NCBI RefSeq assembly: GCF_048771995.1
Contig: NC_133063.1
Span: 16,740,063 to 16,804,062, forward strand
Length of the DNA: 64,000 nt
Direction: 5' to 3'
Origin: Taeniopygia guttata
Lineage: Eukaryota > Chordata > Aves > Passeriformes > Estrildidae
Below are positions 24,515 to 39,728 of the stretch, in pieces; position 1 is the stretch's first letter; every line of letters begins with the position of its first letter. Below the pieces are notes generated by a model. It was not told the origin of the DNA, did not search any database, and saw nothing but the letters and a program-made list of their open reading frames with translations. The translations under genes and the position numbers were made by a program.

Positions 24515-27500
24515 AGCTAAAAAATTAATTTCAGAAGATATTTGAAAACACTGGTAGCAGAATCCAAAATACTGCAAAGTAGAAAGGAGTTTGAACTGAG
24601 GAACTCATAAAAAGATGACAGGTCAGTGAAATTTTAGGTGTGAAATGCTCAGAAAAAAGATACTTTCCTAGGTAATGTTCCATTAGACCATGGATGTCAT
24701 TCCTTCTAAAAGTTAGGAGCCCCAAAACCTGACTAAGTTCCCAAATAAGTTGCTTACATACTTAATAATAGAAGCCGAAATACCTGCTTATGGGATTATG
24801 TATCTCTTCACGACTTCTAGAGCTCGGCTTCAAGATTTAAATCAAAATTATCTGTAATAGCTCCAGAGGAAACAATGTAAGGGCCTGATATGTTTTATCT
24901 ACACCTTCCCTGTGAGACATTTAGCACTGGCCAGAACAGAGGCTGAATTATTCTGGTCCCAGTGAAGAATTTCTGTTTATGCATGTCCCAGACATCATTC
25001 CCTTTCATGTGCGTGGTGATGCAGTGATAACTGAGTTCAGCACAGACAAACAGTCTGGTGTGACTGAAGTGTCTGAATACAAACTGTTTTAAATATCAGA
25101 TTGTTTAGAAATTAAGCTCATTGCTGAGACCAATAAATACGTTTAAATCACACAATCATCTATCTAGTACTGAACTTCTAGATACTAGGACATTGGCTTA
25201 AATCTGTGGGGGTTTTAAGCACTATATGTGCAGCAACTCATGCTTCTCTCAACAGAGAAACTAGCAAATGATGTCTCCTTGGTATAGAAAAGAGTAACAA
25301 AATCAACAAACATCATTCTTGGGAAGCCAAAAGGACATCAGCAGCATTAACAACAATCTGTTGTTTGAAGTTAATAGAACTGTTAGTTTATGTGGAAAGT
25401 CTAAGCAATGTTTTTGGAAGGCAGTTTCCTGGAAACTTCAGTGGAAATTCTTTATTAGAAAATGCCCAGAATCGGTGTGCTCCAGCTGAAAGGTCCTTTG
25501 TGGCTTCTGCAGAGCCAGTCACTTCTGCAGAAGTGAATGCATTAGTCATGCCTAGACCCTCACTTCTTTACCCTGTCATGACTCGTAAGTGTGTATTAGC
25601 TTTAATTCTGGTATTGGCTTGTGGCTTCTCATAGACTGAGTCTTAGTTTGAAAATAACTATGGTAAAGAGCAGAGCTGGGAGAAGGATAAGGATAAAGGG
25701 CAATCTTACACCAGCCTGCCTAATGCTTCAACACAAAATATTTTTCCCACCAGGTAGATGTTGTTACATTTCAGCAGCTCTTATACTCAATGATTTGGCT
25801 TAATGACTTGAGTCAACTAGTAACAATTAAACTCAGTCAAGGCTAGGATATAATCTAGATGTTTTACTGTGATCTGCATTTAAGCCATGAGCAGCTTTCC
25901 TTGGCCAAGGGCTCCTTGGCATATTTAGGTACAACAAACTGGAGGTAAGCCTACTGGAGAAGGGGCCAGTTTTGGTGACAACTGAAGGCTGTAAACTGCA
26001 TCCTGTCTGGCCTTGTGGCTTTGGAGCTGGGTTGTGTACTCCTCTAACAACTTTTAGTGATGAAGCTTTTAGAAAACATTAGCATGTGCTCCTTAACTGA
26101 GGATGTTTACATCCCTTGCTTCAAGACAAATTTTCTTTCCCCACAGGAGAGTTCACATCTTGCTGGAGTAAGTTTTTCTGATGCAGATTTGTCTGCTTAT
26201 CACCTGTCGTGCATAAGCTCTGGTTCATGTGAAAATGCCTAACTGGAGTTAATGTTGTTGAATTTATCCTTCCTTTTGTACTTGTGCAGTTTCAAGGAAG
26301 AACTATGTATTAGGATAAATGGTATATGCAATTTCCACTGTTCTGCTTGGTTTTGATCACGCTAAATAGGAAGTCATGTACTGTTGAAACAAAATAAAGA
26401 GGCCTTGTATTTACGCCAGCCCTCGTCTCTTTCTGTATTTGACTTTTGAGAAGAGAGAGAAAGCTGACAAGCTGACTAATAAACAATGAAGGCCAAAATA
26501 CACAGCAACATACCCTGTTCTCTGGGGAACCTGGGCAACCCCCCATCACAGGAATTTGCAAACTCTTGTTCATATGTACAATGTTATTTTAGGGGATCTT
26601 TTTTCAGATTCAAAGCTCTTACAGGTTTTGATGTGTCTTTATTACCAGATCTGTTGGCTTCATCAATCAAAGCCAGTGGTTCAGTAGCCACTTTATATTT
26701 TTTTTGTGTTGAAGCATACTGAAATGCTTGCTTCTTTTGCTTACCAAAAGAGTCACATCTCCTTTGAAGTGTTTCTTCACTTTCTTACTTTTCAAAGCCT
26801 AGGCATAAAAATCTCCCCAGTTTAAGCAGCTCTGAAATTCACCAGAAGTGGATTTTCTTAAAAGAAAAACTGCCACAAGAGGACCACTAATTACACACTG
26901 AGGAATTGTATACTGAAATGTTGAGAATTATGTGCAAGCTGTTATCAACCTGTTCAAAATTTTGTGCACAAGAAATAAAGCTGTTCTGTATTTTTATCAA
27001 CCAGCAGAGAATAGAAAGTGAAAGAAAACTTCTTCATAGACTACTTTCCTTACTAGGAGGCTCCATTTAGGCTTTCAGGATGGGAATTCTGCTACTTGGC
27101 ACTTTACTTTTGAAAAATACCACTAAGAAATGCTTTCGCAGTATTTTGCTGGAGTACTCTGTTGAGACTTACCTGTTTAAAGTAGTGTGAGCCCCAGATG
27201 CAAGCAAAATTCTTATGGTGTAGAGGCTTTCCAAATAAATTTGAAAATTGGAGAGCCTTTGGTATGCTCTCAGTAAATCTCAGTATAGAATTATCTGTTT
27301 CACTACAATGAGTTGATGCAGGCACAGTTTGTACAAGAGAAAACAGTTTGCAATCCCCCCAAAAAGCCACTGAATAATCTTGAATACTTCATCAACGTAA
27401 ATTTATCAGTCTTCTCTCATGACTGTAAAGCAGAAAACAAAAATTCTCTTGGTCTGAGATCAGATACTGGATCATTTATATTTCAGCTTAATAAGTTTGC

Positions 27501-29719
27501 AGTTCATGACTTAAGAGCATAGTTAAAATGCAAAATGCAGGTTGCTTGCCCTATGCTTGTAATCTGTAATCAGCTGTTTTCCTTTCAAAGCATGTGACTG
27601 CATTCTTGCATTATTTTTAATTAAATATGGCCTTCAGGAATGACCTTAAAAATGTGGCATAAAGGCCATGAAATAAAGCTGAAATATGAGCAATGCTTCT
27701 TCCTTTCATAATTGGTGTTAGTTGTAACATCTCAAAATATTGAAGTATTTTTCTTCTTAGAAACTGAAAGTATTAAGCAGTAGAACCTTTTTATCTCAGC
27801 CCCTGCTTGAACCAATCTCACCTCCAAGCACACTGGTGAAAGTTTACAGCTGTCAGAAACCCAACTTCTCTGATAATTCATATAGGATATCAACTCCAGC
27901 TAGCTAAGGGCAGCATTAATACTCACTGTATTCTCTCGATGCTCTAAAAATTATTCCCTGGCCTTTTATTTTAAGAAGGAATCCTCATTGTTGTATTTTT
28001 ATGACTTGTGAAGCAGCAAACAGATGTGCCACGTGCGATCAGCACTGCCTTGCAGGACACAGCAGCCAGCGATGAGCAATCCTCCCTACCCCAGTCGGGG
28101 GTCTGCCTCTGGGCATATCCTGCATTGTTATACAAAATTCACTTGCTTGAGGGGTAACAGGAAGAAGAGAAGAGTTTGAACTGTGTGCAGCAGATGCTGT
28201 TAGAGGAAGATTCACAGATTTTGTTAAGTGTAAACCTAAAAATTGAAGAGTTGCAACCCTCTGCTCTGACATTTCCAGGTCAGAGAGGGGTGGCTGAGGC
28301 CATAGCTCATGTCTTCAAGTACCCACCCTAGGGCTGAATGTGCCGGTGAAACACACAGAGTGGATTTGAGTGACCAGGATTAGAGTTGTTTCAGGCACAG
28401 TAATTACATACTGAGCAACATAACACTGTGCACGTGCTAAACACCCAATGTCTCAGCTTACTATTGGTCTTTCTCCCTCAAGTGTAGTGCTGTGATGAGC
28501 CCCATGCTGATGGTCGGAAGGTTGCTTGACACCCTGTTGCTTAGCCAGCCTACAGAAGCAGTCCAGACTCTCTCTGGAGGCCTGTTGGAGATCAGGGAGA
28601 TCCCACCACTAGGGCATCCTCATCTTAATGACATCACAAAATGTCGAATTAAATTCAAATTGCTGCATTTGCACTTCTTCTGATATAAAACCCATCTTAA
28701 TGCAGTTTATGCGCACAGACAGCTCTCTGCTGCACCCCTGCCTGTTCTGGGGGCTGCTGCTGTCCTGTAGTGGCTGCGACTTCTGACTGTAGGTGTTGAA
28801 GTGGAATTGAGGCCAGGTGAGGCAGCATGGGATGGTGTCATGAGCTACCTTCATAAATGCCTGCACTTCAGTTTTTCCTCTCTTTAGAATGAACACAGCT
28901 TGGCAGAAAAACTCCTTTGTAAAACCCTGTGAGGATTTAAAGGGGAAATAAAAGAAATTAAAATAAGAGAAAAAGGAAAGAAGGAGCAAAAGGAATAATG
29001 AGAAAAACAGCAGGAGGGGAAAAAAGCATTTTTTCTTACACTATTTCCTAGGCTTGATCTTACAGAGGTATTTTATAGTGGAAGCAGCTCAAGGAGGTGG
29101 GTGGAGGGCAGTGCCTACCTGTGCTGCTCTTCCCTATCCCTGCACAGGCCTTCTGTCCTCCTGGAGGCTCCTCAAGGCTGGCTGGCAGGATATCTGTAGT
29201 CATCCTAATCCCCTGGTTAACCACAGCCCTCTGAGAATGCCCCTTCAAAGTACCGTGTTTCATCACTTTTTCTGAGCCCTTCATACCTCTGAAACACAAT
29301 CCATCACCTAGAGAAGCAGCTGCTTACTTGCAATTTGCAGTCATTGCCGTACAATGTCTGCGACCATTTCATACTTTTGCCTTCAAAGCCATATAAACCT
29401 TCCATTAAAAAAGACCTCCAGGCTTCTTGTAGTACTGAAATCTGCAGTGGAGAAGAGGACATGACCTGTCCAAAGAAACACCTTGTTGTTTAGGCCATGA
29501 AAATTGCATTTATAAAATCACTGCAAAGGTATTTAAAAAGCAATTTTAATATAAATTTTCAGAAGCACAGCTTAAGAAACTTCAATGGCAAGATTCTTTG
29601 CATTACATACTATATGAATGAAATATATAAAATAAAATCAGATAAGAATTGATTTAGAATTATTTACTAGGAGACATAGAAAATGTAAGGATGCAAAAAG
29701 GGAGACCATCCTTCTGAGT

Positions 29720-30060
29720 CATGAGATTTGGGATGGACCCCCTCATTTTCTAAACTACCAGCAGATACCTGTCAGGTTGAAATCCTCTATGAGTGCAAGG
29801 GTGGCACTTGTAAGATTTCTCCCACCCTCCTGTAGAATGAATAATCTGCCTTTTCATCCTGGCTAGGTGGTCTGTAACAGACTCCTACCAGGACATCGAC
29901 TCTGCTGACATTCGCCTGATCTTTACCCACTCAACCTGTCATCATCATCATCATCAGTTTCAATCTAATCTAAACAGTCCCTCACAAGCAATGCTATCCC
30001 ACTGCCTCTCCTGCTTCACTTATCTCTTCTAAAGTTCTTAAAGCCACACAAGAAAGAAAG
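29720..30060. repeat. Possible unclassified dispersed repeat
   Basis: The stretch around GGTGGTCTGTAACAGACTCC and onward to GCCTCTCCTGCTTCACTTAT feels like an interspersed sequence seen repeatedly in bird genomes, but I cannot name a family or fix its ends. It contains a short CAT microsatellite (29940-29955). Confidence 0.3.
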
Positions 30061-31862
30061 TAAAATTGCACCTATTGCAAAAAACCACCCTATTTTCTCC
30101 TGGCAAATGTTATCTGTAAATTCTGCTCAGAATATTAAATTGTTGTGGGACTAAATAGCCTTTAAGCTGGCCTGAGCAATTCTTTTTCCTACATAATACC
30201 CATCCTGTGGATTCAAAGAAGCCTTCAGCTATCCCACTGATGATCCTAGCCCTTATATCTTCAAATAAAAATAACCCATAACTTTCTGATGTTAAAAATT
30301 ATTGATTTGGGGAAAACAATGCAGCAAAGGGAGTGGGCACAAGAACACCAGAGTTGATGCTTCACATGGACAGCAGGTACATCTCTATGGCACACCCCCC
30401 TCCCCTCACTCTGTGTCCTCTGCAGGGATAGCTGCACTATTCATTATCGTTCAATCATGTGAAAAGCTTGAGATGGGTCAGACACAAGGTCTATCTAGCA
30501 AAACTGTCATGTTTCTAGTAAGGCTGATGAATAATAAGGATGTACAGGAAGAAAGCAGGACAACCCTTCCCTTGCAGACTCCCCTGCTTTCAGCCAGTAA
30601 ATTGTATACGCTCAAGTCAACACTGCATTAGAGAAGTTCATTTTAGCTCTTTAGTTTTTCTAGTCCCTTTATGCTACATTCATATTTTTGCTTTTTGCAA
30701 AATCCAGCAACTGTGAATCCCATCGGTTAATTTTTTGTTGGTTGGCACAGTCCTTTCTTCTGTTTGTTTTACTGGCTGCCTAAACACATACCTGCTTCCC
30801 AGAGTGCAAGCTCAAGTGAATAGTATAGTGTCGCCTTTTCAACTAGCATCACTGTCTGTAAAAATGATTTCAAGGAAGACTAAGAATGTTTTCTGCTTCT
30901 TATACTTTTGGTTCAATTTATCAAATGGGTGTGTTCATGTATTTTTTTGTAATTCAGTTTGACACAGAAAAATTAGGGCTGGACTGTAAATTACATGTGT
31001 AGACTGGACTGCTTTCTCAGTAAACAAGGAGAAGCTATCAGTACTGCCTATCTCCCAAACCAAACAGGCTATTTCATAGATCTGGAAGCAGCAGAACATT
31101 TTGCATGTTTCGCAGAGCAAAACAGGCTGGCATTTGCCTCAAAGCATTAAAAGATCTTGTTTCTCCCTGTTAAGGCTGATAGACATTCTAAGCTGGGAAT
31201 TGCTGGAAGATGGTGTCAGATTCAGGGTTCACCAGACCTAAAAAACCCCTATTGTGCAGCTAACATCCTTCACTTGATCCAAGACTGATTTACAGCATCA
31301 AACGTCCACCTTTTCCTCCTTCCTGTACAAATGTGCTGTGTGGTATGAGAGCCACTATGAAGAGGATAGCAGAAACTCATAGAAGGGCATAGAAGAAGGG
31401 GAGAGAAGGAAAAGAAGGGTATTTCCTTCTCCCCACTGGCCCTTGTGTGTGAAAACTAATTTTTAAAATAGGTCCTTTCTAACAGAAATGGAGTACAATC
31501 AGAATATGGAATGCTGCACTTCTATTAAGGACATGAGAGGAAAGGCAGTATAGCTGGCGGTGGTGTCACCCTGGGCGTGCCATCTCCTTTTGGAGATGTT
31601 TTGTGTGTTCCTGCTGATGTGCATTCTGTAAGCACTACCAGAACTTTATGTTCTGGGACAAGTTTAAAAATTTGCATCCAGCTACAGACAGACTTGAGGC
31701 CTGACCTCAATGAATTTAAAGCTTGACTGCAACAGGATGCACGAAGTACAAAATACCACTTTGGCTCATGATTCATATTAACTTCTGTTATTCACATGAG
31801 CTCTCAGAACCAATTTTTTTAAATTGTCCTGATAAAATTCAGATACTGTGGTGACAAATGTA

Positions 31863-31882
31863 GGATGGATGGATGGATGGAT
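31863..31882. repeat. GGAT microsatellite, five units
   Basis: Five perfect GGAT units in the intergenic region. Confidence 0.95.
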
Positions 31883-34800
31883 GAACCACATGATATTACT
31901 AATAGGAAGGATAAGAATTTATAAGTTGTTTCCTAAACCTAAGATTACCATGTAACTCCAACATCCTCATAGATGCAAAGACCATAAAAATTTCAACTGG
32001 CTTTCTTGTGGAATAATGTCACAAACCCAAAGTACTAGACATTACCAAAAATTACTTCATAACAACCAAAACAGCTTTAAAAAACACTTAATCATCCTTT
32101 TACTCTAGAGGACAAGAACATAACCATGGCCCCACTGCTTTTAATGTCTTTGGCAGAGCCCAGGAGAGACCTGCTGGACACTGTGGCTTCTCTACCAAGA
32201 GAGGGGGCAGAGAAGGCCCTCCCTTGGCCTGGAGAATTCACCTGCCAGCTCTGCCCCTCTCTGGAGCAAAGAAAGTCAATGCTGACTGTTTGCAAAGGTC
32301 TAAGCAACTTGCTCTGATCGACATTTAAAGACTGCATTGTATTGTTACCCTCCGTAATGTTTGTGCTGCTTTGGAAGAGTTAAACCTTTCTACAGGCATA
32401 ATTTAACCAACCATTTCTAGTCTCAACAATGTGTGAAGATTTTTATAAGGAGGATTCTTGCCTGTTCAGTAAACACTACACCTTGGTTACTAAAAATGTC
32501 TATTTTTAGTTCTGTTATGTCTATTTGTGGTTCTGTTACTTAGGCAGGCTTCTGAAGTGTTAATTGTGATATTAGTGCTAAATGCACTTGTCTTTTGCAT
32601 TTACTGGAATTGTGACTCACTGAGCTGACTAAATTGCTACATGTTTAACTTCAGAACAAGGCAGAGCTAATGTATTTCAAAGTGGTATTTGATAAGCAGA
32701 TTATTCCACTGCCTACAAAAATCCATACTAATAATTAGACAAAATTAAGTATGAGAATGAATTGTGTGGTGTCTCTTGCTAACTCAAATAGCTCCCACAT
32801 TCCTCTCTGATTTTTGCTTGGTCTATTCACCATGGAGAATGTGAGCACTTTGAAGCAACCACAGCCTCAATATTATACACTGAGACTCCTATTTTGACAT
32901 TATATCATCATAAAAACAGAACAAACACTTATCTCATATTACAGTCATTTGCACGACAATCACTTAAATATGACATAAAATTCTTTGTTGCAAATCTCCA
33001 TAAAATCATAAAACAGAAAAAAAGTACTCCCCATTTTTTCAAGAGTCAGATCAGATATAGGCAAAATTCACATGGAGACCTTACAAAGAACAATCATGCA
33101 GGCATTAAATCTTCCTTGTTATTAAAGGAAAAGTGTTTGAAAATCAAAAAAGGGACCTGAAGCACAAAATACCCTCCTGGATGATCCACATGTGGGACTT
33201 TGTGCAAGCTTTTCTGAGCATAGGTAAAGTGACGTCAGTGTGCCTTGGTGAAACTCAGTCTTCCCTGATATTTGCAAAGAATGTGGGGGTGTGAGACTGC
33301 TCATGCTGGAGCAATAGTGACAGAGGAGGTGCTGTTCTTCCCTCTTGCAGACTCAGCTCTGCCTGGTGACTTAGAGCATTTTTTCCATCTGATAGCCCCT
33401 TGTCCCAGCATCCTGGGGACCAGCAGAGGCAATTATGGTGTGCATAAATGCTCACCCCCTCCATGGTGCCCTTGGCAGGGCCTGGCTGCTGACTGCATCC
33501 ACATAGTGCTGAAACTCTGCACGATGGTGGTGTGGCATAGACAGCCCCAGGGCACCATGCCCTGCCCTTTTGGCCCACTCAAAGTCCTTCTGTGCTCGGG
33601 TGCTTAGCTTATGGTCAAAGTGACCTGATTGTGCCACAGTTTGGCATTATCAGCACAGATAAAACAAACAGACCTGCCTAAAATATTTACTTGTTCCTGG
33701 AACTTTGTTCTGGGACTAGCCAATGCGACTGACAACTTCATTAATTGAAACAACGGGGCTGTTTTACCCTTAGTTTTTAGCCTTGGGAAAGGGAACCTTA
33801 AGACGCCAGTTAGTTTATTTTTTTTTAGTATTTTTCTACAAGCAGTTTCCTTATAATGAAATTCCTTATAAACTACTCAGGGAAGAGAAATAAAAGGCTG
33901 TTATTCTGCTGAGTCACTAATGGGGCAGGTTTGGGGCGGTGAGAGGATGCCTTGCTGGGATGGTGTGGGCTGGGCTTGGCACTGCAGCAGGCACTGCTGG
34001 GACCCCCAGAGCCCTGCCAGCCGGCCTGGGACTGCTGCAGTGACACAGGAGGCCTGAACTGGGACACGAGAGGCGTGACAACTGGGACTCCTGCTCACAT
34101 GGGGATGCAGTGTCAGGGCTCAACCCACAGCAGGAAGACTCTGATGGGCTGTCCTGGACACCCTTTCTCCACAGCTGATTTTTGTGAATCACTTTCTGAT
34201 GTGCCCGAGGGAAACTGAGGCACAGTGAAGACTGTGGTTAGCCACTGGTTATACTAAGCTGAATCAAACTCCTGAGCTTGTTGTGTTTCTACATTTGTGG
34301 ACTGCTAATGGCTCTTTCCTCGAAGTAGGAAAGAACAAAGCTATAAAGTGTGCTCATGGCTGTAAATCCTGCGCACACAAAGGATTTTGAAACACAAAAG
34401 CATATATCTGATGACTGAACACAAGGCATTGCTTCTCTACACAAAGCTTACAGATGGCTGAGGTAGGAGAGTGAGGGGCAGGGGTTTTCAGATGCAGCTC
34501 TCACCTAGAGCTGGGCAGCAAGTAGGTGTGTTTGAACAACAGACTTTTTAAAAATACAATGAGCAGGTTTGCAAAAACAGAGACTTCAAACAGTATTCTT
34601 TGTCTATATTCCACCTAACTAAATTGTGTTTAGTTAAAAACAACCAAAACATAAGTTAGCAACTTAACTGATGTTAGCAAAACATTCCCTAAAAAAAAAG
34701 CATATTTAGCAGAAAGAGAAGTGGAAGTTACCCTGACTGCTTAGGACTTGCAGTCCATAGTGGCATTCTTGCTTTTAGCTTTTCTAAAAACAGTTCCACA

Positions 34801-34928
34801 TTTGTAACCCAAACCAGCGTACTACTTATACTGCAGGCTGTGCAGATATGAACTTACTTTCTTCAATACTAATAAGGTCTGCAAAGATATGTTCTCAGCA
34901 TAACCTTTTACCACAGTTAAAAAAAAAT

Positions 34929-34944
34929 CACACACACACACACA
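34929..34944. repeat. CA microsatellite, eight units
   Basis: Eight perfect CA units preceded by an A run. Confidence 0.95.
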
Positions 34945-37900
34945 GAGGTCGTGTTTTCAAATTATGTCTGCCTTAAGAAAATCAGACATGTTTACTTCAG
35001 GGTGTTAAAGTGCTATCACAAATGGGGATAAAATGAAAAGGCCAGTCAAATCTTGTGCAGGGGTTAAGTTACAGAGCAAGGGTAAGGCAGCAGAAGTATA
35101 TGGATATTCTTGTATATTGGTGTTTTCCTTCTTTGGCAGTGGTGTGACACAATTGTTTCCTGAGCTGAAGTGCCAGTGATTGACAAATTTTAATAGCCTG
35201 AAGAGGACCAAGTGTTGTGCTGGTGGATTTTAGCCTCCAGAGAAGCATACTGGAGTTCACAGATCTTTTGGGGGCAGTACCTGCTGTAAGGCAAATGTAG
35301 AAATGACAACTAGGCTTCATCTGGTTTTGCCTACCAACGTGATATGGTGGAACTGTATCTTGAGTAGTGCTGGTTCAGGGCCCAGCCAAGGGCTGCTCCC
35401 TGCCCTCCCTGATACCACTCTGGAGCTTGGGGAAAGCAGGTATGCCACAGCGACACCCGAAGAAGCAAGGAGAGCTGGGTCTAGAACATGGCACTGCTGC
35501 TTTTCCTGGCCAGGGGCAGTTTAGAGCTCAGATGTTTTACTACTCTTACTGAAGATGGTGTTAGTCAGCACTTGTGGTACTCCTAGATGTTGTACCTCTG
35601 CTTCTGGTAGCATAACTTACCCACCCTCTCTGAAATCTGTGATGTTGCTCTTTAAAATGTGGCTTTTTAACTTGGATCACTTGACCAAAACGAAATCAGG
35701 GAGCAATTGCACAAGTTAGGGTAAAACTAATACTGTAAGACAGTCAAGCAGCTGTAGCAGTAGTCTGGTAGTATGGTACAGCTGGGGACTGTCTTCACTG
35801 ACCCCTGCCATGCTTTGTCCTCCCCTCTGTGCACTGAGGACACCAACCCTTACCCACCAGCACGAGGGGCTCTGGGAAGCAGGCAGAGTCAGTAAACGTC
35901 CTGATGTTACTGTTCACTGATATAACCTTTGGCCTCCAGCAGCTATTTGCAGAGCGGGTGTTACATGCTTCTATTTACTGAAGGCTGGCCAACAACGAGA
36001 AATTACTCTCTGCTGAACGGTGATTTTGCCTCAGCAGATGGACAAACACAACCACCCCTCTTTAGGTGAAACGAGGAGTAAATTAACTAGAATTTCTAGG
36101 CTATTTCCTAACATAGTATAATTTCCAAACTCTAGCTTAGAAAATGCTGCTGAGAAGCCAGTGAACTGCTGGTACTGTCAGACCTTTATCTATTGGCAGG
36201 TCTAGACATGTAGTTACTAATTAGTTTCAGTGTAAGAATCCCCTTAAATGTAAAGCTATCTCCACAACCTGCAGGTTTCTGACAACACACTCAGCTAGCA
36301 AACCTTAAAGTTGCAATGGCAAATGCTAATCTTTGCATCACTGCTATGCTTGAAGCTACCAAACTGTTCCAGCACAGGGACCGAAACTGTAATTCCTCAG
36401 CAGTGTGTGCAGTGTAGTGGTCTCACCTCTCCTGCCTGCCTGTGCATCATCCTCACTAGACCAGTACTCAATGAACTTCCCTCAAGTTGCTGCCATGACT
36501 GAATTGACAACAAAACATTCAAGACTTTGGTCATACGAGGTCAGTCAGGAATTCTAACAGAAATACACAAATCAGTAAATTATTCATCATATGAATCCAG
36601 CAATCAAAGGAACCAGCTCAATCTGAAGACTGAAACAAGACTGAGAGGGATAAAGATTTTTCCAGGGTCATAAATCTACTTTCCCCTCATCAATCCCATG
36701 CTACTTAAAATACAACTAAGGAATATCTACTTTAGCCTAATCCTGTTTAAACCCAATCTGACCTGGTCTCCCGGAAGCATTACTGTCAAATAGTCCTGTG
36801 CACAAACTGTTTCACAGGCTTTCTTGGGAACCCAGGGTACAGTTGTCATGCACCCAACTTCTCACTAAAAAAAATTCAATCACATCTAAAAATGTTTTCC
36901 ACTCAAGGAAAACACTAATTAAAAAATGACACAGGGTGGGTGGGTTTTAAACAATATATATGTGCACTATGGTAAGGAGTATATGAATAAGGATGAGGGA
37001 TAGTGAATTCATTTTTTTTCTTCAGATTTGTGCTATAATCTCAATGATACTACCAAATAAAGATTCACAGTGGGACTTCATTCTCTTTTGCTATATTTGA
37101 AAATATATGAAACAGACAAAAATATTAGACATGTGTATTGTAGGTCTCCAATAGTGAAAGGCCAGAGCTGTTGGTAGCATTTCTTTACCTCCATGCTTGA
37201 CATGCAATAGCTTGACAAATGTTTTCTGCTTCTAACACCTCTCACAAGATAAGGCCAACAATGTAACTAAAGTTCTTAGTACAATTGTCAGATTTATTTT
37301 TTGTTTTCTCTCCATAGTGAATAAAACTCAGACTGTGATAAGCAGGCTTACTGCTGCTTGGAAATAAATGTTGGTGAACTGGTTGTAGATACAGAGAGAA
37401 AAGAAAGAGCACCACAAAGGGATTTAATGAAGACAAATATATCTCACTTAGGTGGTTTGAGCCAAAGTAACACTCACCTGAGAAGCCCATCTTCCACCAC
37501 TGTTACAATTCTGGCCATGAGCTTACAACAGAAACACACACTGAAATGAAAAAGGCATTAAAAAAATAATTTGTCATCTGCATCTTACCACCTAGTACAA
37601 AAGACATGTACAAGACAGCTTCTTCAGGAAGCTATGACACTAGTAATTTCAATTATTAACTTTTTTTTTTTTTAAATAGTATATTCCACCTATGCAAATA
37701 AAAGAGTTAAGCCAGTGTTTTTGGTTACTATTGTAGGTGTTGATTCTTGCATTTATTTCAGTACTCCCATCTTTACCTCTGTTTTAATTTACATCAAATC
37801 ACTGCTGATATTTTGCTAATTTCTGATATTCCGATATTCTGCAGACTGCTGATATTCTGCTAATTTGCATCCTACAGAACTCAATTCTTCATACCATGAG

Positions 37901-39684
37901 TGAGCCAGTCTTTGGTTCTGGTTTATTAAGCTGATGTGCCCTTTCAAGCAGAAATGGCCTCTGTACTTCCTTTAGTGAAAAAAACTCCAAACTCCAAACC
38001 TGCTTCTTTGGCCATCACTAAATTACTTATAAAACAGGCAACTTAAACGCTGAAGCACTTTCTGCTGTGTTTACAATAGGTAAGTAACAACTCAGGTTTG
38101 CAAAATGCATTTAAAACTCTCTGTGGTGATAACTCTAACTGCACTCACAGACAGAACTTCGTTACTGCACCGTATTTCAATGTATAAGTTACTCATTATT
38201 TTTCCAGCTTAAGTTTTCTAACTATTCAGTTATTCTCTAACTATTCATGTTTGTTATATGCCAATTCCAATGCCATCCAGGTACTTTCAGGTATACTGCC
38301 AAAGCACTTTGTGTCCTAAATCAGAAAGCAGTCCATCAAACATCCTGGGTGTTTAATTACAGAAAATGAGCAAGGGAGTCAGTAATACATTATTTGTGGA
38401 AAAACATATTCTTATTTCTGGCTGATGGAGAAACTAATGAAAGAAGCAGAAAAATCACACCTCTATACAAAAAGCAAGGTTCCATTTGCCACTGAGCTAC
38501 TTAACACACCTGGATACCTTACACAAACCAATTCCTAATTTGGTGTACATTTCCTCCCTCAAGCAGATGCATCAGATAATACAGTAGAGCAGCTTAAGAA
38601 AAATGGCATGCATTTTGATTGATAAGGGACACCAGACCTGAGTCAAACCCTTAAGTACCCTTTCAGTGACTAGAAGAATCTAAGACATTCTGTTACACTT
38701 GTGAATAATGACCTCCCAAAGGAGAGTCACTGATGATCAATAGCATGGTTTCAACAACCTAAGTGCCATAAAAATAGTCTGGGGTTCTTGACCCCATGGC
38801 ATCTTTATGCATCACAACCAACAACCAACCAAAGCATCTGGCAGCTCATCAAGCATTGGAACCACCACAGGAAGGGCATCCTTACATTTCAAGTTTCAGG
38901 TTTAACAGTAATAACTGTCAGTAAGTTTGCCCAGAATCCTGTTGAACACAGCAGTGCACAGCCGTAACACTTGGGGCAAACATTTCACAGATTGAAGACT
39001 ATGAAATGATGACCTAGGTGTTTTCATTTATTCACATGTTTACACGGCCTTTTCTGCTTCCTGACCAAAAAAAGTCACCATCATCTAGTAACATTGTTTA
39101 AAACAGAGTAAGACTTTTCCCAGAACTTGAGTTTATGCCTGAATTAAAAAGATCTCAGTCTAACAGGCAAATGTTAAAGGAGGATCAGTGACACATGAAG
39201 CCATTACATTTCTTTTTTTGGAAAATGTACCAGTGTTTGCACTTAAGTCTAAACAGCATCCCCATCCACATATTTTGTCAATACCCGCTCTTTTCAAACA
39301 ATTTTCCCCTCCTTTGTTTAGTGAGCTTCAACAGAAGCAGAGCTCAGGACATACACTATTGAAAGAACAAAGTACTGGCCAACTTGCAGACTTGAGGACA
39401 GGCTCATAACCCACTTAACTGTAATTTACATTATACAGTCCATTTTACAGGAAAAAAGGTATTTTTCATTCCATACTTTCCTGTACAATGTACCAACATC
39501 AAATATTTCAACAAGTGTTCGCAAGTACAACCTTTGTACAGAAAAAAAATCAGACTGAGATTGAGACCAGCATGATCATTAACCAAAAACATCAGTACTA
39601 TTACCAGTCCTAAACCATTCTAGCCAAGAAAGTATTAAAATGAGACAGTTCCTTAAACACCCAGCTACAGGGCATTCTCAGGTT

Positions 39685-39728
39685 AAAAAAAAAAGCCAAA
39701 AAAAACCCCACCAAAAAAAACCACCCCA
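39685..39728. repeat. A/C-only low-complexity tract
   Basis: Runs of A are separated by CC, CCCC and single G bases. It is similar in character to the tracts at 23288 and 48561. Confidence 0.85.

Noticed and set aside
28609-28989. A 126-codon minus-strand frame
   Set aside because: The start is followed by a Phe/Tyr/Ser-rich stretch from a purine-rich tract, and no known protein resembles the remainder.
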